A stretch of 64,000 nt of DNA from Gnetum montanum (lineage: Eukaryota; Streptophyta; Gnetopsida; Gnetales; Gnetaceae), in the NCBI GenBank assembly GCA_015680685.1, contig MNCI01017655.1:318393-382392 (forward strand), written 5' to 3'. Positions 46,600-58,908 of the stretch are shown in pieces. The notes under the pieces are model-generated. The model worked only from the letters and a program-made list of their open reading frames with translations. It was not told the DNA's origin and made no database searches. The position numbers were made by a program, and so were the translations under genes. Positions within the stretch are counted from its first letter, which is position 1; each line of letters opens with the position of its first letter.

Positions 46600-47950
46600 A
46601 GCACTAGATCTATATGGACTACACCATCAAACCAAAGAAGCAGTTGCAAAAGAGGTTGAATTCTAAACTAAGTTAGATTATAAAAAATAAAATTAAAAAA
46701 TTTCTTAAGGTAGGATTCATCTATTCTATGGAAAATAGTGAGTGGGTAAGCCTGCTCATTATTGTGGCAAAGAAAGAAGGATAATAAAGGATATGTATAG
46801 ATTTTAGGCTATTAAACATGGCCACATTCAAAGATAATTTTCCATTGTCATTTGTGGACCAAATATTGGATACAATTGTAGGGAAAAATTACTATAATTT
46901 TATGGATGGGTATAGTGGCTATAACAAAATTCAAATTGCACTAGAAGACTAGAAGACTAGCCCAAGAAAACTTTTATAAGTTCTTGGGGAACTTTTGTAG
47001 ATAAAAAGATGTTCTTTGGCCTCTATAATGTTCCTGCAACTTTCCAATGCCTAGTCCTAAGCATCTGTTAGTAGCAAATTAGTAGTCATATGGAGATAAT
47101 CATGGATGACTTCTCCACCTATGGTACCAATTTCTAAGAAGCATTGGACCATATTAAGGGCATATTAAAATAATGTATGGAGATGAACTTGTAGCTCAAC
47201 TTGTAGAAGAGTCACTTAATGGTGTAAGATGGCATTGTCTTAGGGCATAGGATTTTAAGGAAAGGAATTGGCGTGGATCTTGAAAAATTAAGTGCCATTC
47301 AAGGAATAACCAAACAACCTGAAACTATCAAAGATATGAGATCATTCCTTGGTCATATTGGTTATTATAGGTTTTTCATTAAAAATTTCTTCAAAATCAC
47401 CAAGTTGCTTGTAGAGCTTACTAAGAAGGATGCAGTCTTTAAATGGACTAAGAAATGCAAACAAACATTCTAATAGTTGAAGAAGAAGCTCATAGAAATT
47501 CCAATTCTATGCATCTTAGATTGGTTCAAACCACTTCACATCATGATAGACACATCTAACTTTGCCTTAGAAGTAGTACTTACATAAATGGATGATTAAA
47601 AACATCCATATTATATCCATTGTACAAGTAAGAGAATTGTGGATGCACAACTCAACTACACCACCACTAAAAAGGAACTCATGGTGGTGATGTATGCCTT
47701 ACAAAAGTTCAGGTACTATGTACTTTAATACTAATTTTTTTTGCATACTGAACATAGTATAATTTGTTTCTTGATGAATAAACTAGTGGTAAGTCCCCAT
47801 GTTATACAGTGGTTGTTAATCTTACAAGAATTTGATCTCACCATGGTAGATAAAAAAGGGATTGGGAATGTTGTTTTAGATCATTTTTTTGGTTATGATG
47901 GGATAAAAATGATGAGCAACAACTTTTATTTGATCAATTTCTAGATGAAC
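46600..47950 (+). pseudogene. Element G reverse transcriptase and RNase H, decayed
   Basis: RT blocks are FLKVGFIYSMENSEWVS, CIDFRLLNMATFKDNFPLSF and YYNFMDGYSGYNKIQIAL. The active site at 47090-47130 is EIIMDDFSTYG with both Asp kept. The thumb at 47273-47473 has MRSFLGHIGYYRFFIKNF. RNase H at 47500-47945 includes TTKKELMVVMYAL- and WLLILQEFDLTMVDKKG-like blocks. Several frameshifts and TAG stops break it. Confidence 0.78.
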
Positions 47951-47989
47951 TTCTCTTTGCTAAGTCCACCAAAGTTCATGCACTAAGGG

Positions 47990-49200
47990 TCACAAATTGG
48001 TATGATGAGTTCCTCTTATATCTACCCACACAGGAGACTCCTACTAAATGGGATCATAGGAAGAAACAATAGTTTCTTCATTAGGTTAGACATTACATGG
48101 AGATCAAAGGCAACCTCTACAATGGTGCATGCTTGATGCATATAAACTGAGAGTCCTCTAAACTGTTCATGAGGATTCTTATGGGGGCCACTACATAGGA
48201 AGGATGAAAGCTATAAAGATTCTTATGGCAGGATACTTTGTGCCAATAATCTTTAGGAATGTTTATCATTTCTCCCATTCATGTGAGAGGTATTAGTGAG
48301 ATGGAAGAATGACCATCTGAATGGAAGGACCCCAATAATGGATTCAACCATTGGAGTCTTTTGACCTTTGGAGAATTGACTTCATGGGATCCATCACTCC
48401 CATGTACAATGGGAAAGAATACATTATTGTTGCTATTGATAACTTTCCCAAGTAGGCTGAAGTTGTAGCTATATCTGATTGTACATCTACCACTATAGCT
48501 AAATATTTCTAATAATAGGTGGTAAATAGGTTTGGTGTGCCTAGAGTACTAGTTTCAGACAATGAAACACGTTTCACAAGTTAATGTAATGCTTAGGGGT
48601 GCAACGTAAACTCACAACACCCTATCACCCCTAAGCCAATGGTTAAGCAAAGATCACCAATAGAGAAATCACATGAACTCTAACATGAACTATTAGTAGA
48701 TGTAGGAAATATTGGAGCACTAAACTTAATGATGCCCTTTGAACATAATGCTCAACATGGAAACTTCCTATAAGCTAAACTCCCTATGAGTTAGTTTATG
48801 GAAAGTTACTTAAACTTCTAATTCAAACAGAACTTCTTACACTCATAACTGCCTATGAACTTGACATAGATACTGACCTAGCATAAACAGAATAACTCAT
48901 GGCATTCAATGTGCTAGATGAAAACTGAAGAGTAGCACTAATGATGAATGTAGTGCACAAGGCACCCAATAAACAACATCATGACACATGGATCACAAAA
49001 GTTACATTCAAACTAGGAGATAAGGTTTTCTATTGGAATCCCATGCATGTGCTACAATGAACTAAGTTCTAGACATTATGGGAAGAATCTTATATCATCC
49101 ATTTAACTTTCCCTTTTGGGACTATGATAATTTATCATCCAACAAGCTCTCAAAAGCACATGCTAGTCAACATCCAATAACCTAAATCATTCATAAGCTC
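47990..49200 (+). pseudogene. Element G integrase, decayed
   Basis: The zinc-binding region shows GGHYIGRMKAIKIL near 48190. The core shows IDFMGSITPMYNGKEYIIVA, then IDNFPK, then VVNRFGVPRVLVSDNETRF. The first two catalytic Asp residues are present. The third acidic position lies in a broken stretch (PYHP-stop-ANG near 48630). A C-terminal part rich in Lys and Trp runs to 49200. Confidence 0.75.
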
Positions 49201-50499
49201 CCAAGTAACCAACCACAACACTAACACCTCTGATCAAGAACAAGCATGTTCAATTTTCCAAATCTCCTCCTTTCAACTTAGTCATGGGGAAGATACTCAT
49301 CTACCATAAAATCTTGATGAGGTTAAATTATTTTTCTTCTTTTTTTGGTAACATTCTTTATATGTTTTCTACTTTCTTAGTATTTTATTAATTAATTTAT
49401 ATATTTTCCTTTTCTTTATTATTTCATTATTATGTTATTATATTTATTTAGTATTATTTCTAATCTTAGATTTTATTCCATTGCTACTTTGAATTTTTGG
49501 AAACTATTAAATGCAACTATCAAAGCTATGATTGATTAACAAAAGGTCAATTTTGTCCTTAGATTATTTTCTATGCTAACAATATATCAATTTTCTAGTG
49601 GTATCAACAGGTGATCTTGTTACCTAATGAATTGGGAAAGGACTAAGTAAAAATGGAAAAGAGTGTGACCTCAAGGGGATTTGTTGCATTCTTTTTTTAA
49701 CTTCCTTCTTAAGTTCTATGATTCCTCATTGGTATATCATCACTCCTACTATTAACCATAAAAGGAAGCATGTATTTGCATGGTGTGATTCTTCCTTAAA
49801 AAAAAAAGAACATATAATGGAAATTTAAAGTACATCCCTTAGACAATTTCATGGGCTACAAGAACTTGTTATGAGGTTGGAAAGCCATATTACCCATGTT
49901 AAAAGACATCTATTTCACTAAGGTCCTACATACTTTTTTTTCTTCTTCTTCTTTTGAAGTGATGGTTGTCCTTTGTGGTTGTCATAGGCTTTTGATGGTA
50001 GAAGAGAAAGAATATATTAATGGAAGATCACTATAATTAGAATGGACTTGATCGAGACTTGGAATAGATTGGTATTGGATCATCTTAATCATACTTTCAT
50101 CAAGGACCTTGTGTGGCCAAGATGTGGATTATTCATCCATCATTCTTAATCTGCAATTCACTCACTCTACTTTCTATCATTTCACTGCCACATGCCATGG
50201 TGAATTGATAGTTTTGTTTTCTAGTGTGCATAATCCTAAGATAATTCCTCACATAGGTATGAAATTTAACTTAAAACAACCATTTATCATCTTAGGTGCC
50301 TACTTTGGGGAAGAATAACTTGCATATCTTTTGGTTTATCTTAAGTTTAACTCCCTAACCATAGGACTCATTGCAAAATCACTCATCTTAATAGCTTGAA
50401 ACATCTAGTTTTTGTTCTATTTTGGCACCAGAAACATTCTTCAATAACTCACACCACACAATAAAATTACTCCAATTTCATAAGTCATATCCTCAACTA
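49201..50499 (+). other. Element G pol-to-aORF spacer
   Basis: Non-coding, T-rich (49320-49480). It holds the conserved block TGCCTACTTTGGGGAAGAA at 50297-50315. The frame at 50109-50318 covers this block but is probably not coding. Confidence 0.55.
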
Positions 50500-53066
50500 T
50501 GTTGCGTATATGATTCTCTAGCATTCTAGCTCCCATTATAGAAGCTTGCTTAGAGAAGGTCTGAACCAAGGAGATTCAGAGCTCCATCTTGCAGAAGTTG
50601 AAATTTGGACCATTCTTGGATCTTGAACTAGAATAGGTTAGAACACAACTTTAAGGATCTCCACTATGATCCATTCTCTCTAATAGTGGGATATGATACA
50701 TGAGAGAAACCTACCTCTTCTAGAATAATTGACAAGAAGATGCCATTGTAAAGATAAAGTACAACACCATCTCCTACTTGGTTGAGGTTATTGCCAAAGA
50801 CCTTGGATTCCCTAACATTGGGGGAAAGTTGGTGAGATATCTACTTAAGTAGACTTAGAGGCCAAAAAAGAGTGGATTTAGTGGTGCAATGGAGTGGACC
50901 ATAAGGAGGATGATGCCCTCACCAAGGTAGAGCAAGCATATTTTAAAATTATGACCTATCACCTTAATACAATGGTGAGGCCAAGTAAGGTTACAACCTT
51001 CTCCACTAGGCTGTGTGCAACTCTAAGTAAGAAATTTCTAGTAAACCTTCCACAACTCATCTTCCTTTTAATCGAACAATATTTCAAGGAGAATGAGAAG
51101 GGTAGAAAGACACTCCTCTTTTCATGCCTCATTAGAAAACTTTACAAGAGGGGAGGTATAGCTTGTTACTCAAATGATGTGGTTTGTAGAGCCCCTCTTG
51201 CATTCTAGTAGGAGGTGATGAAAGATAAAGGTCCAACCAAGCTTTAAGAAGAGAAGCAACCATCACCACCACCACCACCTCCAGCATTAGAGACAACACC
51301 TAAACTATTGGTACCTACAAAATGACTAAGGAAACTTAGAGAGTAGTAGCTAGCAAGCCTCTAGAGGTGGTGGGGAATCTTTACTTTACTATCCAACCAT
51401 GAGCCATCTAAATAAGATCACAAGGATTATCAACTAGCTAGATAGTGAAATGACACTACTATTCTTATACCAAAGGAACAATGCATCTATCCACTCCAAT
51501 ACTAGTGCCATAGAAGTTATTATGTCCATCCTAGGATAAGAATTCCTTGAAATTTTTGGGAATGTAGTTGCCTTCTCTATTAGGTTGGAGAAAGTTCAAG
51601 TAGTAATGGTCTTGTTCATGCCACACAAGGACCAAGAGAGAGTAGTAGAGGTGGTGGTAGATCACATTGGTGAAGCTCTAAGTGCTCTTGCTACATCTGT
51701 TCTTGATGTTATTGCCATGACAGATGTACTGGCATCAACAAGAGCAAGGAGTAGAAGGATAAGCGCTACCAAACATGAAGAAGTATTGGTATGACCGATG
51801 GAAGCCAAGAAACTAACTAAAGAGATATTTAATCTCTTGAAAGATGTATTAGCCACCCAGTTACAACTATTGGAGATGAGCAGTAAGTTATTGGTTGCTA
51901 ATGCAAAACTTGAGAAGGCCATTGCTAGTAATCAATGGTTGGTTATCAAAGTTGTAGAACTTAGAGTCTATTTCTCTAATCTTACCATTCCTAGGCCAAA
52001 ACTCACAAGAGATGAAGCTTTACAACAACTTTAGCAAAAATACCAAGAGGCCAAGAATGCTAAGGAGATGACGATATTTGAGGCATAATTGTCAGAAGAA
52101 ATTGTTAATAACAATGGTTGTAATCTATCTCAAGTTTGTAAAGAAGACCTAGTGCTAACCTATGATTACCATCACTTGTGGAATGCTAAGCAACAAACAA
52201 ATTCAAATGGTGGAGTATATTCACTAGCATTGGGAACATCTTGCTAAGGTAAACTTGGATGTGAGGAGGTTGGTTGTAGAAAATAAAAATATCTTAATGG
52301 AGGAGGTTTGTACCCTTTACCAAAAGACTGTAATTGAAATCATCACCTAGAAAAATGAAGCTTGGAAGTATGAACAAGTTAAAAATTACTACAACGACCG
52401 AATAGGAATGCTTAATGAGGTGAATGAAAAGGAGATCAAGTTAGCCAAGGAGAAGGTAAGTGAGGCCATCTAGTAACTCTAGTAGAGAGTTGATGTGTGG
52501 CAAACCATCTCTGATGGACTCTACATGTATAACCAAGCCAAGATTTTCCTGAAGGAGTTATAAATTGAATATATTATTGAATATGTGAAGCTTGAAAACT
52601 TGGCAATGATGACCATGGGAAGATCCAAGAAAGAACTGGAAAATAAGGTGTCCACCTGTTACCTCCTATATGAGGTAGAGTTCAAGCTCCACAAGGAAAC
52701 TAAATAGAACTTGAAAGTAGCTAACACAAAGCTTCAAGTATTGAAGAGAAAATTTATTGATCAAAGATCTATTACTGAGAACCTGGCTAGGAGAATAAGT
52801 GACTACTAAGAGCTACAAAACCTTGTCCATACATTTAATATTGAATATAAATAATTCATAGCCTAGTTTGTCAACATGAAGGAGATGTTTTCAACATTTT
52901 CATGCCCATGAGATATTCTAACATCAAGACATCTAGGTGAAGTAGCTTAAACTGCTTATGACCTATGTGGCACAAAAGAGAAGATGAAGGCACTCCTAGA
53001 TGTCTTTCAGTTTTTAGTAGTAGCAACAGGATAGACAAAGCCTCTAGTAGAAATAGGATGTGATGA
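50500..53066 (+). pseudogene. Element G additional ORF, decayed
   Basis: The start is not clear. Homology begins near 50560 (LQKLKFGPFLDLE). The domain core in 50894-51208 reads YFKIMTYHLNTMVRPSKVTTF, then NLPQLIFLLIEQYF and LLFSCLIRKLYKRGG. A poly-Pro linker lies near 51265. The rest (51585-53000) is Glu/Lys/Leu-rich and coiled-coil-like, in several frames. It ends about 260 bases before LTR G. Confidence 0.68.
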
Positions 53067-53325
53067 AGGATCCTCCACACCACAGGAGCCTTCACGTCTG
53101 GGCACGCTATGTAGAATTTATCTTGTCTTCATTCATTCAATTGAAACCTACAAATTTTTGTTTGAGTGTCCCACTTCATTGTAAATTGCACAAGTTTTGT
53201 AATCTATACAACATAGCATTCAAGAGTCAGTTAGTCAATTAGTTTCATACTTTTCCAAATTTTACAAGAAACTTGATCCCATTTTTGTTTACTAAAGGAT
53301 GAGTTTTTAGTCAATCATGGAGCTA

Positions 53326-55101
53326 TGATGAAGGATTAATAAGGTGACTATGTCAACGTATGCTCATTGATGTAGTCCTATCGATGCATCTTAGGATGCA
53401 TTGGTGGATATGCATCAATGCTAATCTAGCCATTGCCTATAGAAGTGTGTATACCTACTACATTTATGCTATCGTTTGGTTAATACTTAGTCATACTCTT
53501 GCAGTTTCTTTCCATAAAGCTTAGTAAATTTTTTACTTTGATTGCCCATAGTATGGATCAAATTGATTGTATGACATTTTATTCAAGTGCAATGTGTACT
53601 TGGATATAATTGCATGAACGATAATAAAATCAAGATTTCTTCCATCTATTGTAGCACTTGGATTAGTTTAACTTTATTTTCTTGTATTTTACTTTGAATG
53701 AAATTTACTTTCTTGTTCTTAAACATTGAATCTTCTAATTTGTAAGTAATGTGAGTACAACCACTTTGAGCATAATATATTAACACTTGGTAATAGCAGC
53801 AGTGGATGCTTGATATGCACAACAATAAACACTTGATAATCCAATAGCCTTAGTATACATTTAGGATGTTGATGAGTGGCGAGGTACCCCTACACTCAAC
53901 CATACGAATACGAGCATTTCACGCACGATCTGGTCAAACTCTACAGATGGACTAGTTGTGGTATCTAGACAGTTATTCTTAGGTCACAGTTTGCTGTCTT
54001 CCCACCTAGACTGGTATTAGCTTTGTCACGTATGGTTTAGTCCAGAGTGAGGTTTATGATGTGTTCCTATGCTAATGCTACTCCTGGGTATAATGAAAGG
54101 TAATATTAACTAAGCTAAGAGAGGAAGGGTGAGAGAATCTAAACTAGCCTAAGTGCAATGATCATTTGTTCCTTAATCATCCGTACACATCTTGGACCTC
54201 GTGCACGACTACCACTAGGATTACCAAGCGTAGATCCTAGGTACGCTATTGGGTTACCAAGTAGTTACACTTAAATGCTCGTGATCAAGTCATACTCATT
54301 CCGCATTTAACAGGAGTTTAGGGTGAGAAGAGATTAACTAAGAAAGTAGTAAATAAAAATTAAATAACTAATTAATTAAACTAAGTGAATGCTACAATGA
54401 TGAAGTAATCTTAATCTTTCTTAATGGTCATGTGCGTGTCCAAGTACGTCACACTCGAATAAGGATGCCGTACAATTACAATCACCATACTGTGGGCATA
54501 CACTGGGAAATAATTCTAACTCTAAGAAGGAAAAACTACAAGAGTTTGGGTAAGGAACTAAGAACTAACTCCTAGAATAAGGAAAGCCACCTCTTATTTA
54601 TAGAAATTGAGGCAGGCTACGATATCGTGTATGTGATATCACAGGGTGGACACGATATTGCGGCTGATGCAAGATCGCTGATGCAATATTGCGGCTCTGA
54701 TATCGGGGGTCCGATAATTGGGCCTGACAGACCATATCTTGTATCAGGGCTCTGATAACTGGGCCTAACAGACCATGACTCATCAGATGCATACAAAAAG
54801 TTGGAATGGATGCTCCACATTTAGGATAGTTTAGTTAATTTAAATAATCTAATATTCTTTTATTTAATCATTTTATGGATAAAGAAAATAAAAATAAAAA
54901 TATCTTATACCTCAATCATACTTAACCATACAAATGAATTAACATAACTAATGATTGAGAAGATAACAACTAGTCACCATATCTGTTACCATCTAAAGAT
55001 ATAAGTCATTTAGGTAAACGTAGTTCATCGAATTTGACCAAATCACATGTACATGCTAGTGGTTCATATGGTTGGATGTAGGAAATGCTTGCTACTCATC
55101 A
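53326..55101 (+). repeat. Element G 3' LTR, split by solo LTR H
   Basis: The left part (53326-53869) starts TGATGAAGG after the tract CAATCATGGAGCTA. The right part (54791-55101) continues with CATACAAAAAGTTGG and ends GCTACTCATCA. Removing H (53870-54785) and one target copy restores an LTR of about 855 bases, close to LTR A in length and layout. Confidence 0.83.
53870..54785 (-). mobile_element. Solo LTR H, minus orientation (916 bp)
   Basis: The plus strand runs TGATGAGTGG...GACTCATCA, with perfect inverted LTR ends. It is flanked by GATGT (53865-53869) and GATGC (54786-54790), a 5-bp target duplication with one C/T difference. On the minus strand the U3 has GATATC/GATATT units (54610-54740) and a TATA box (TCTATAAATAAGAGG near 54600). 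The body is closest to LTR A. A solo LTR of this kind arises by recombination between the two LTRs of a full element. Confidence 0.88.
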
Positions 55102-56605
55102 GTTGGGATTTTCTTTTGGTGTACTTTCTATTTGTGAAATTAGTTTTTGGTTTTAGCATCTATCATCTTGGAAGTTACAATAATGGTCATTTTTACAAAA
55201 TTATATGTAGTTTAAGGAGTATGGTTGTGGTGCAAATTTTTGTTATATCATGTTGTGGAATTATCTTCATGGAGTAAGTATGGCTATTAGGTATGGATAT
55301 ATGTGGTTATGTTATGTGTGCTTCGAATATGTTGTGCTTGTGACATATAAAGGCTTAGGCTAGCCTAGATTTGTACATGTTTTCACAATGATGCTTGTAG
55401 TAGTCATTAGTAGCTGGTGCTAGCATAAGAGTGTGGACTGGTTGGTGATGAGGCACTCTAGAGGTAGCTATGGATTAGCCTCCATTATGATGCATTAGTA
55501 AGGATCTTGTCTCAAGCCTCAACTTAAGAGTGGGAGAGCATATGTGTGTTTGTCCTCATAGCTAGCATGTGGCATTAGTGTGTATATTGGTATAGCCAAT
55601 CCTCTAGAAGGCTGCTAGTTGTGGATCATAAGTCAATGAACCCTAACATTGGTTAGGTAAATAAAACACTAATTAAAGGCATGTAGGCAATGACTGATTA
55701 TGAGTACTTATGGCAGCATTTTACATGTTATATTGAGTGTGGATATGCTAATAAACATATGGGTAAAGTTTATATGATCATATTGGTTTGTGAGTCATGG
55801 TGATGATAATATATCATATGATCGATCTATGATGGTATGGTTCATGTGTTGCTTAATGGTATGGTATGGGTATGACTACATGGGCATGATAGTGGAGATG
55901 CATGTGGTGTAGTGTAATGGATATAAGATTTATTATGTTTGACAGTGATTATATCTATGACTATGTGATAGCCATCTATTCACCTTGGTAGGGATTATGC
56001 TAGTACTATGTGTGATATCGTATGTACATGTGTGTTTAGAGCATATGTAAGACTAATTGTTGATGCAGGTTGTTTTATAACCCATTCCTCTCCTCTAATT
56101 TAGCAGTTGTTAAACATCTAGTAGGGGAAGTGTAAAGGTTTCCTACTTAGTTTTATACTGACTTTATTTTGTTGTAGGTGGAGGTTGCAAGGGTGTAGGG
56201 GAACATTGAGAAAGTTAAGGAGAGTGATGTCTATGGGGAAGGATTAATGTTTAACACTAGGCATAGTTTTCTATGGACTGTTTATAGTTGCATGATCATC
56301 ACTGTACTCTTATGTATATGATGATGTTTATGTTTTGCATCCTATGAGAGCAATAGAAATTTTTGGTTCATGTAGAGACATGTAGTTTTATAAATTGAAA
56401 TGTTTGCTTAGTCTTTGGTTTGGCATAAATTTTTGTGTAGTTTTACCTTTCATAATATATATATATATATATATTGAGTGATTTATTCTTAATGTATTTT
56501 CATGCATCATTAGCTTCTAGTTTATTATGCTTTCATTATGTTATTACTTGTAATCCTAGGCATCACTTTGTCCTAGCCAGGAGTGGTAGGGTGGGGTGTT
56601 ACAAC
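55102..56605 (-). repeat. Possible chromovirus-type LTR end; otherwise unassigned
   Basis: The region is rich in G and T on the plus strand and has no gene. Its right end reads GGGTGGGGTGTTACA (about 56590-56604), the mirror of the TGTAACACCCC start common in Del/Tekay LTRs, so it may be an old LTR on the minus strand. The other end is not defined. Confidence 0.25.
56455..56474. repeat. AT microsatellite
   Basis: About ten AT units. Confidence 0.9.
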
Positions 56606-58800
56606 ATCAGTCATGTTACCTTCATTGTTGTCCATGGAAGTGATGGTTTCCCATTATCAATAATGCATCATGGTCATGGGCATGTCTATCTTTGATATCT
56701 TGATTTATGTAATAGTAGATTCTTTCATTTTTTTTAGCATTATTTCTACAAAAGGTGATGGTAGGATGCATGTTTCTTAATTTGTAAGACCTAGGTTTGA
56801 GTTAAGGCAAAGCCATTTTGAAAAGGTTAGACTTTCATTCATCTATCTATCCTCCAAAAATCCTTCCTTGGCAAGATGAGTATTGAGCCTTTGGATGATG
56901 ATCCTTTATTATTTCTACAGACCATCATGAGACTTTGTTTAAGGGTGTTAATGATGATATAGAAATAGTAGCACCAATGACAGTGGAAATGTGAGTGATT
57001 TTGCTATATTAAATCTCAACTCTATAGTTGATCAAATTTGTTTATGGTCTAGTATTAAATTAACAAATGATGTTAAGTAAAAGTTTGAAAGCATCATTAT
57101 TAATAGCACTTCTTGTGTAGTCGTAGAACTATTTGAGAAAGTAAATGGCAAGATACAAAAGAGGATGTTGATTTCATCGTTAGTGAGAAAAGGAATTTTG
57201 CCAAGGCAGAGGACATTGCTTGCATCATTAACTTATTGTTGGATGGAGAACCTTTTCTACATAGTACGCCCATAGGTTTTGGAGACAGCTGATGGCTTCT
57301 TCGAAGATGACCCTAAGTGTAAAATTCATAAGGTGGAATCAAGCTTTGTGACGTTGTTGAGCCTTGGTATTTGGTAGCTAGAGCCATTTGTGAATACATG
57401 TTTTGTTAGTCTTTGGACTAGCTCCTTTAGAGTTAGAAGAATGACCCTCTTCTTAACATGCCAACCTTTTCCATGGATACCATCAACCACAACATTAGGT
57501 GTGCACACACACTATTTGATAAAATGGAGGCATGAAGGTCTTCTCAAAGTCTTGGCAAGGGAGCAAGGGATTAGGAGTCCGACACTTTTGTAGAGGATAA
57601 AACCCTAGTGCTTTGACATGTTGATTGTTTGCCATGGATCTCAAACAAGTTAAGGACTAACATTAAGTGCCATTGACAAATAGACTAGGGAGAGGTCATG
57701 AACGGTTCTTCCATGAAGCATCTAACATGGTCCCCGATTCCTCCCCAAGTTGATCTTATCATTGATGTGGTTCTTCTTTGATCCTTTCCTTCACTCCTAC
57801 CTCCTTGTCACAATTCCTTTGTGCTCCCCACTTTGCACTTGTCCCATTCACTAACATCCTTGTTGTCCTCACAAGACAATTTCACATTTGAACACTCCCC
57901 TACCATTAACTCGTTGCCACTAACAATTATACATACAGTAGCTTTACATGCACATGCTTTGTCTGCCAACCTTGCACACTTAGCATGTTAGCCTCTCATA
58001 CTTGCAATACTAATGCTTACTCCCCCAACCATATCCTTGATGATCCTAAGCCTCCATTGCCTCCATAATTTCTACCTCAACACCCTTCACCACCCTACCC
58101 TCTTCATCCCCTCTTGGCCATTGAGCTCCAACTTTGTGGCTATGTGGCTCATACACTCAAAAATCTCTCACACACTCATTCCTTGAAGATCATGCACCCA
58201 AATGCCAAAGGGTCAATGAGCACCATAAACAATTTTGAGTTTTTAACATAACAGCTAGGCCTTTCGGCTCCTACTACCCTTTGTGTGCTACCAACTCATT
58301 CGTAGTCCTTACCTTTTTAGAGGATCGACCTAGCACTGTCCTTTGCCATAATGATGTACTTGCTTACAACTCCTTTCAAGAGAGGTAGCCTATGAACTTA
58401 TGAGAAGGGGACATGCTAAACTAGGTTACCTTCAACTAGGTTGCCCTGCCCCTAGACAATGAGGACAACACCACCCCTATTGCTCCTTAACCACCTTGCT
58501 ACCTACCACCTTGTTTCTGTAGAGTTCCTAACTCATTAAACTAATCACCTTGCCACCTACCACCTCATTTCTCTACTATTCATGGCTTGGTAAACTACCC
58601 ATCAATTGGCCAACCACATCAATGGTAGTTTATTCTATTTCTAGTACATCAAACATGCTGATTGGCTTGCCACATAAATAGCATTTTGTCTTTCAGGGAC
58701 ACAACTTTGCTGTTTTGCTTAGGATCTCCAAATTTAATTTTGTAAACTTTTATTATGTTTAATATACATGCTTTTGAGTCTTTTCTCTTTGTTTAAAAAA
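56606..58800. other. Unassigned sequence, no supported gene
   Basis: Open frames are short. 57700-58700 is C-rich on the plus strand, with many ACC/CCT triplets and few G. 58795-58830 is A-rich. I recognise no coding region, LTR or repeat family here apart from the short repeat at 56600-56690 shared with 43620-43690. Confidence 0.5.
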
Positions 58801-58870
58801 TTCCTTTTAAAAAAAAGGAAAAAGAAAGAGGAGATCTTAGGAAGCACCATAACTGCAACTAAGCACTCAC

Positions 58871-58908
58871 CGTGTGACTGAAGCCTACGGCTAAAAGAGC
58901 CCTTGCTG
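58871..58908 (-). other. Candidate eleventh exon of the HEAT-like gene
   Basis: On the minus strand a pyrimidine-rich acceptor (TTTCCGTTACAG) opens a 38-base segment that closes at a strong donor (GTGAGTG). Exon 10 has a matching strong donor (CACTGTGAGACC) overlapping its stop codon, leaving phase 2, and this segment accepts that phase. If used, the stop at 59108 is skipped and the gene continues to lower coordinates. Confidence 0.35.

Noticed and set aside
1230-53066. Frequent in-frame TAG as a sign of a reassigned stop codon
   Set aside because: TAA, TGA and frameshifts also occur, the host gene uses standard codons, and deamination of methylated CAG explains the bias in decayed retroelements.
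56765-56815. tRNA-like GTAAGACCTAGGTTTGAG as a SINE copy
   Set aside because: Only a weak B box; head and body do not match S1-S5.
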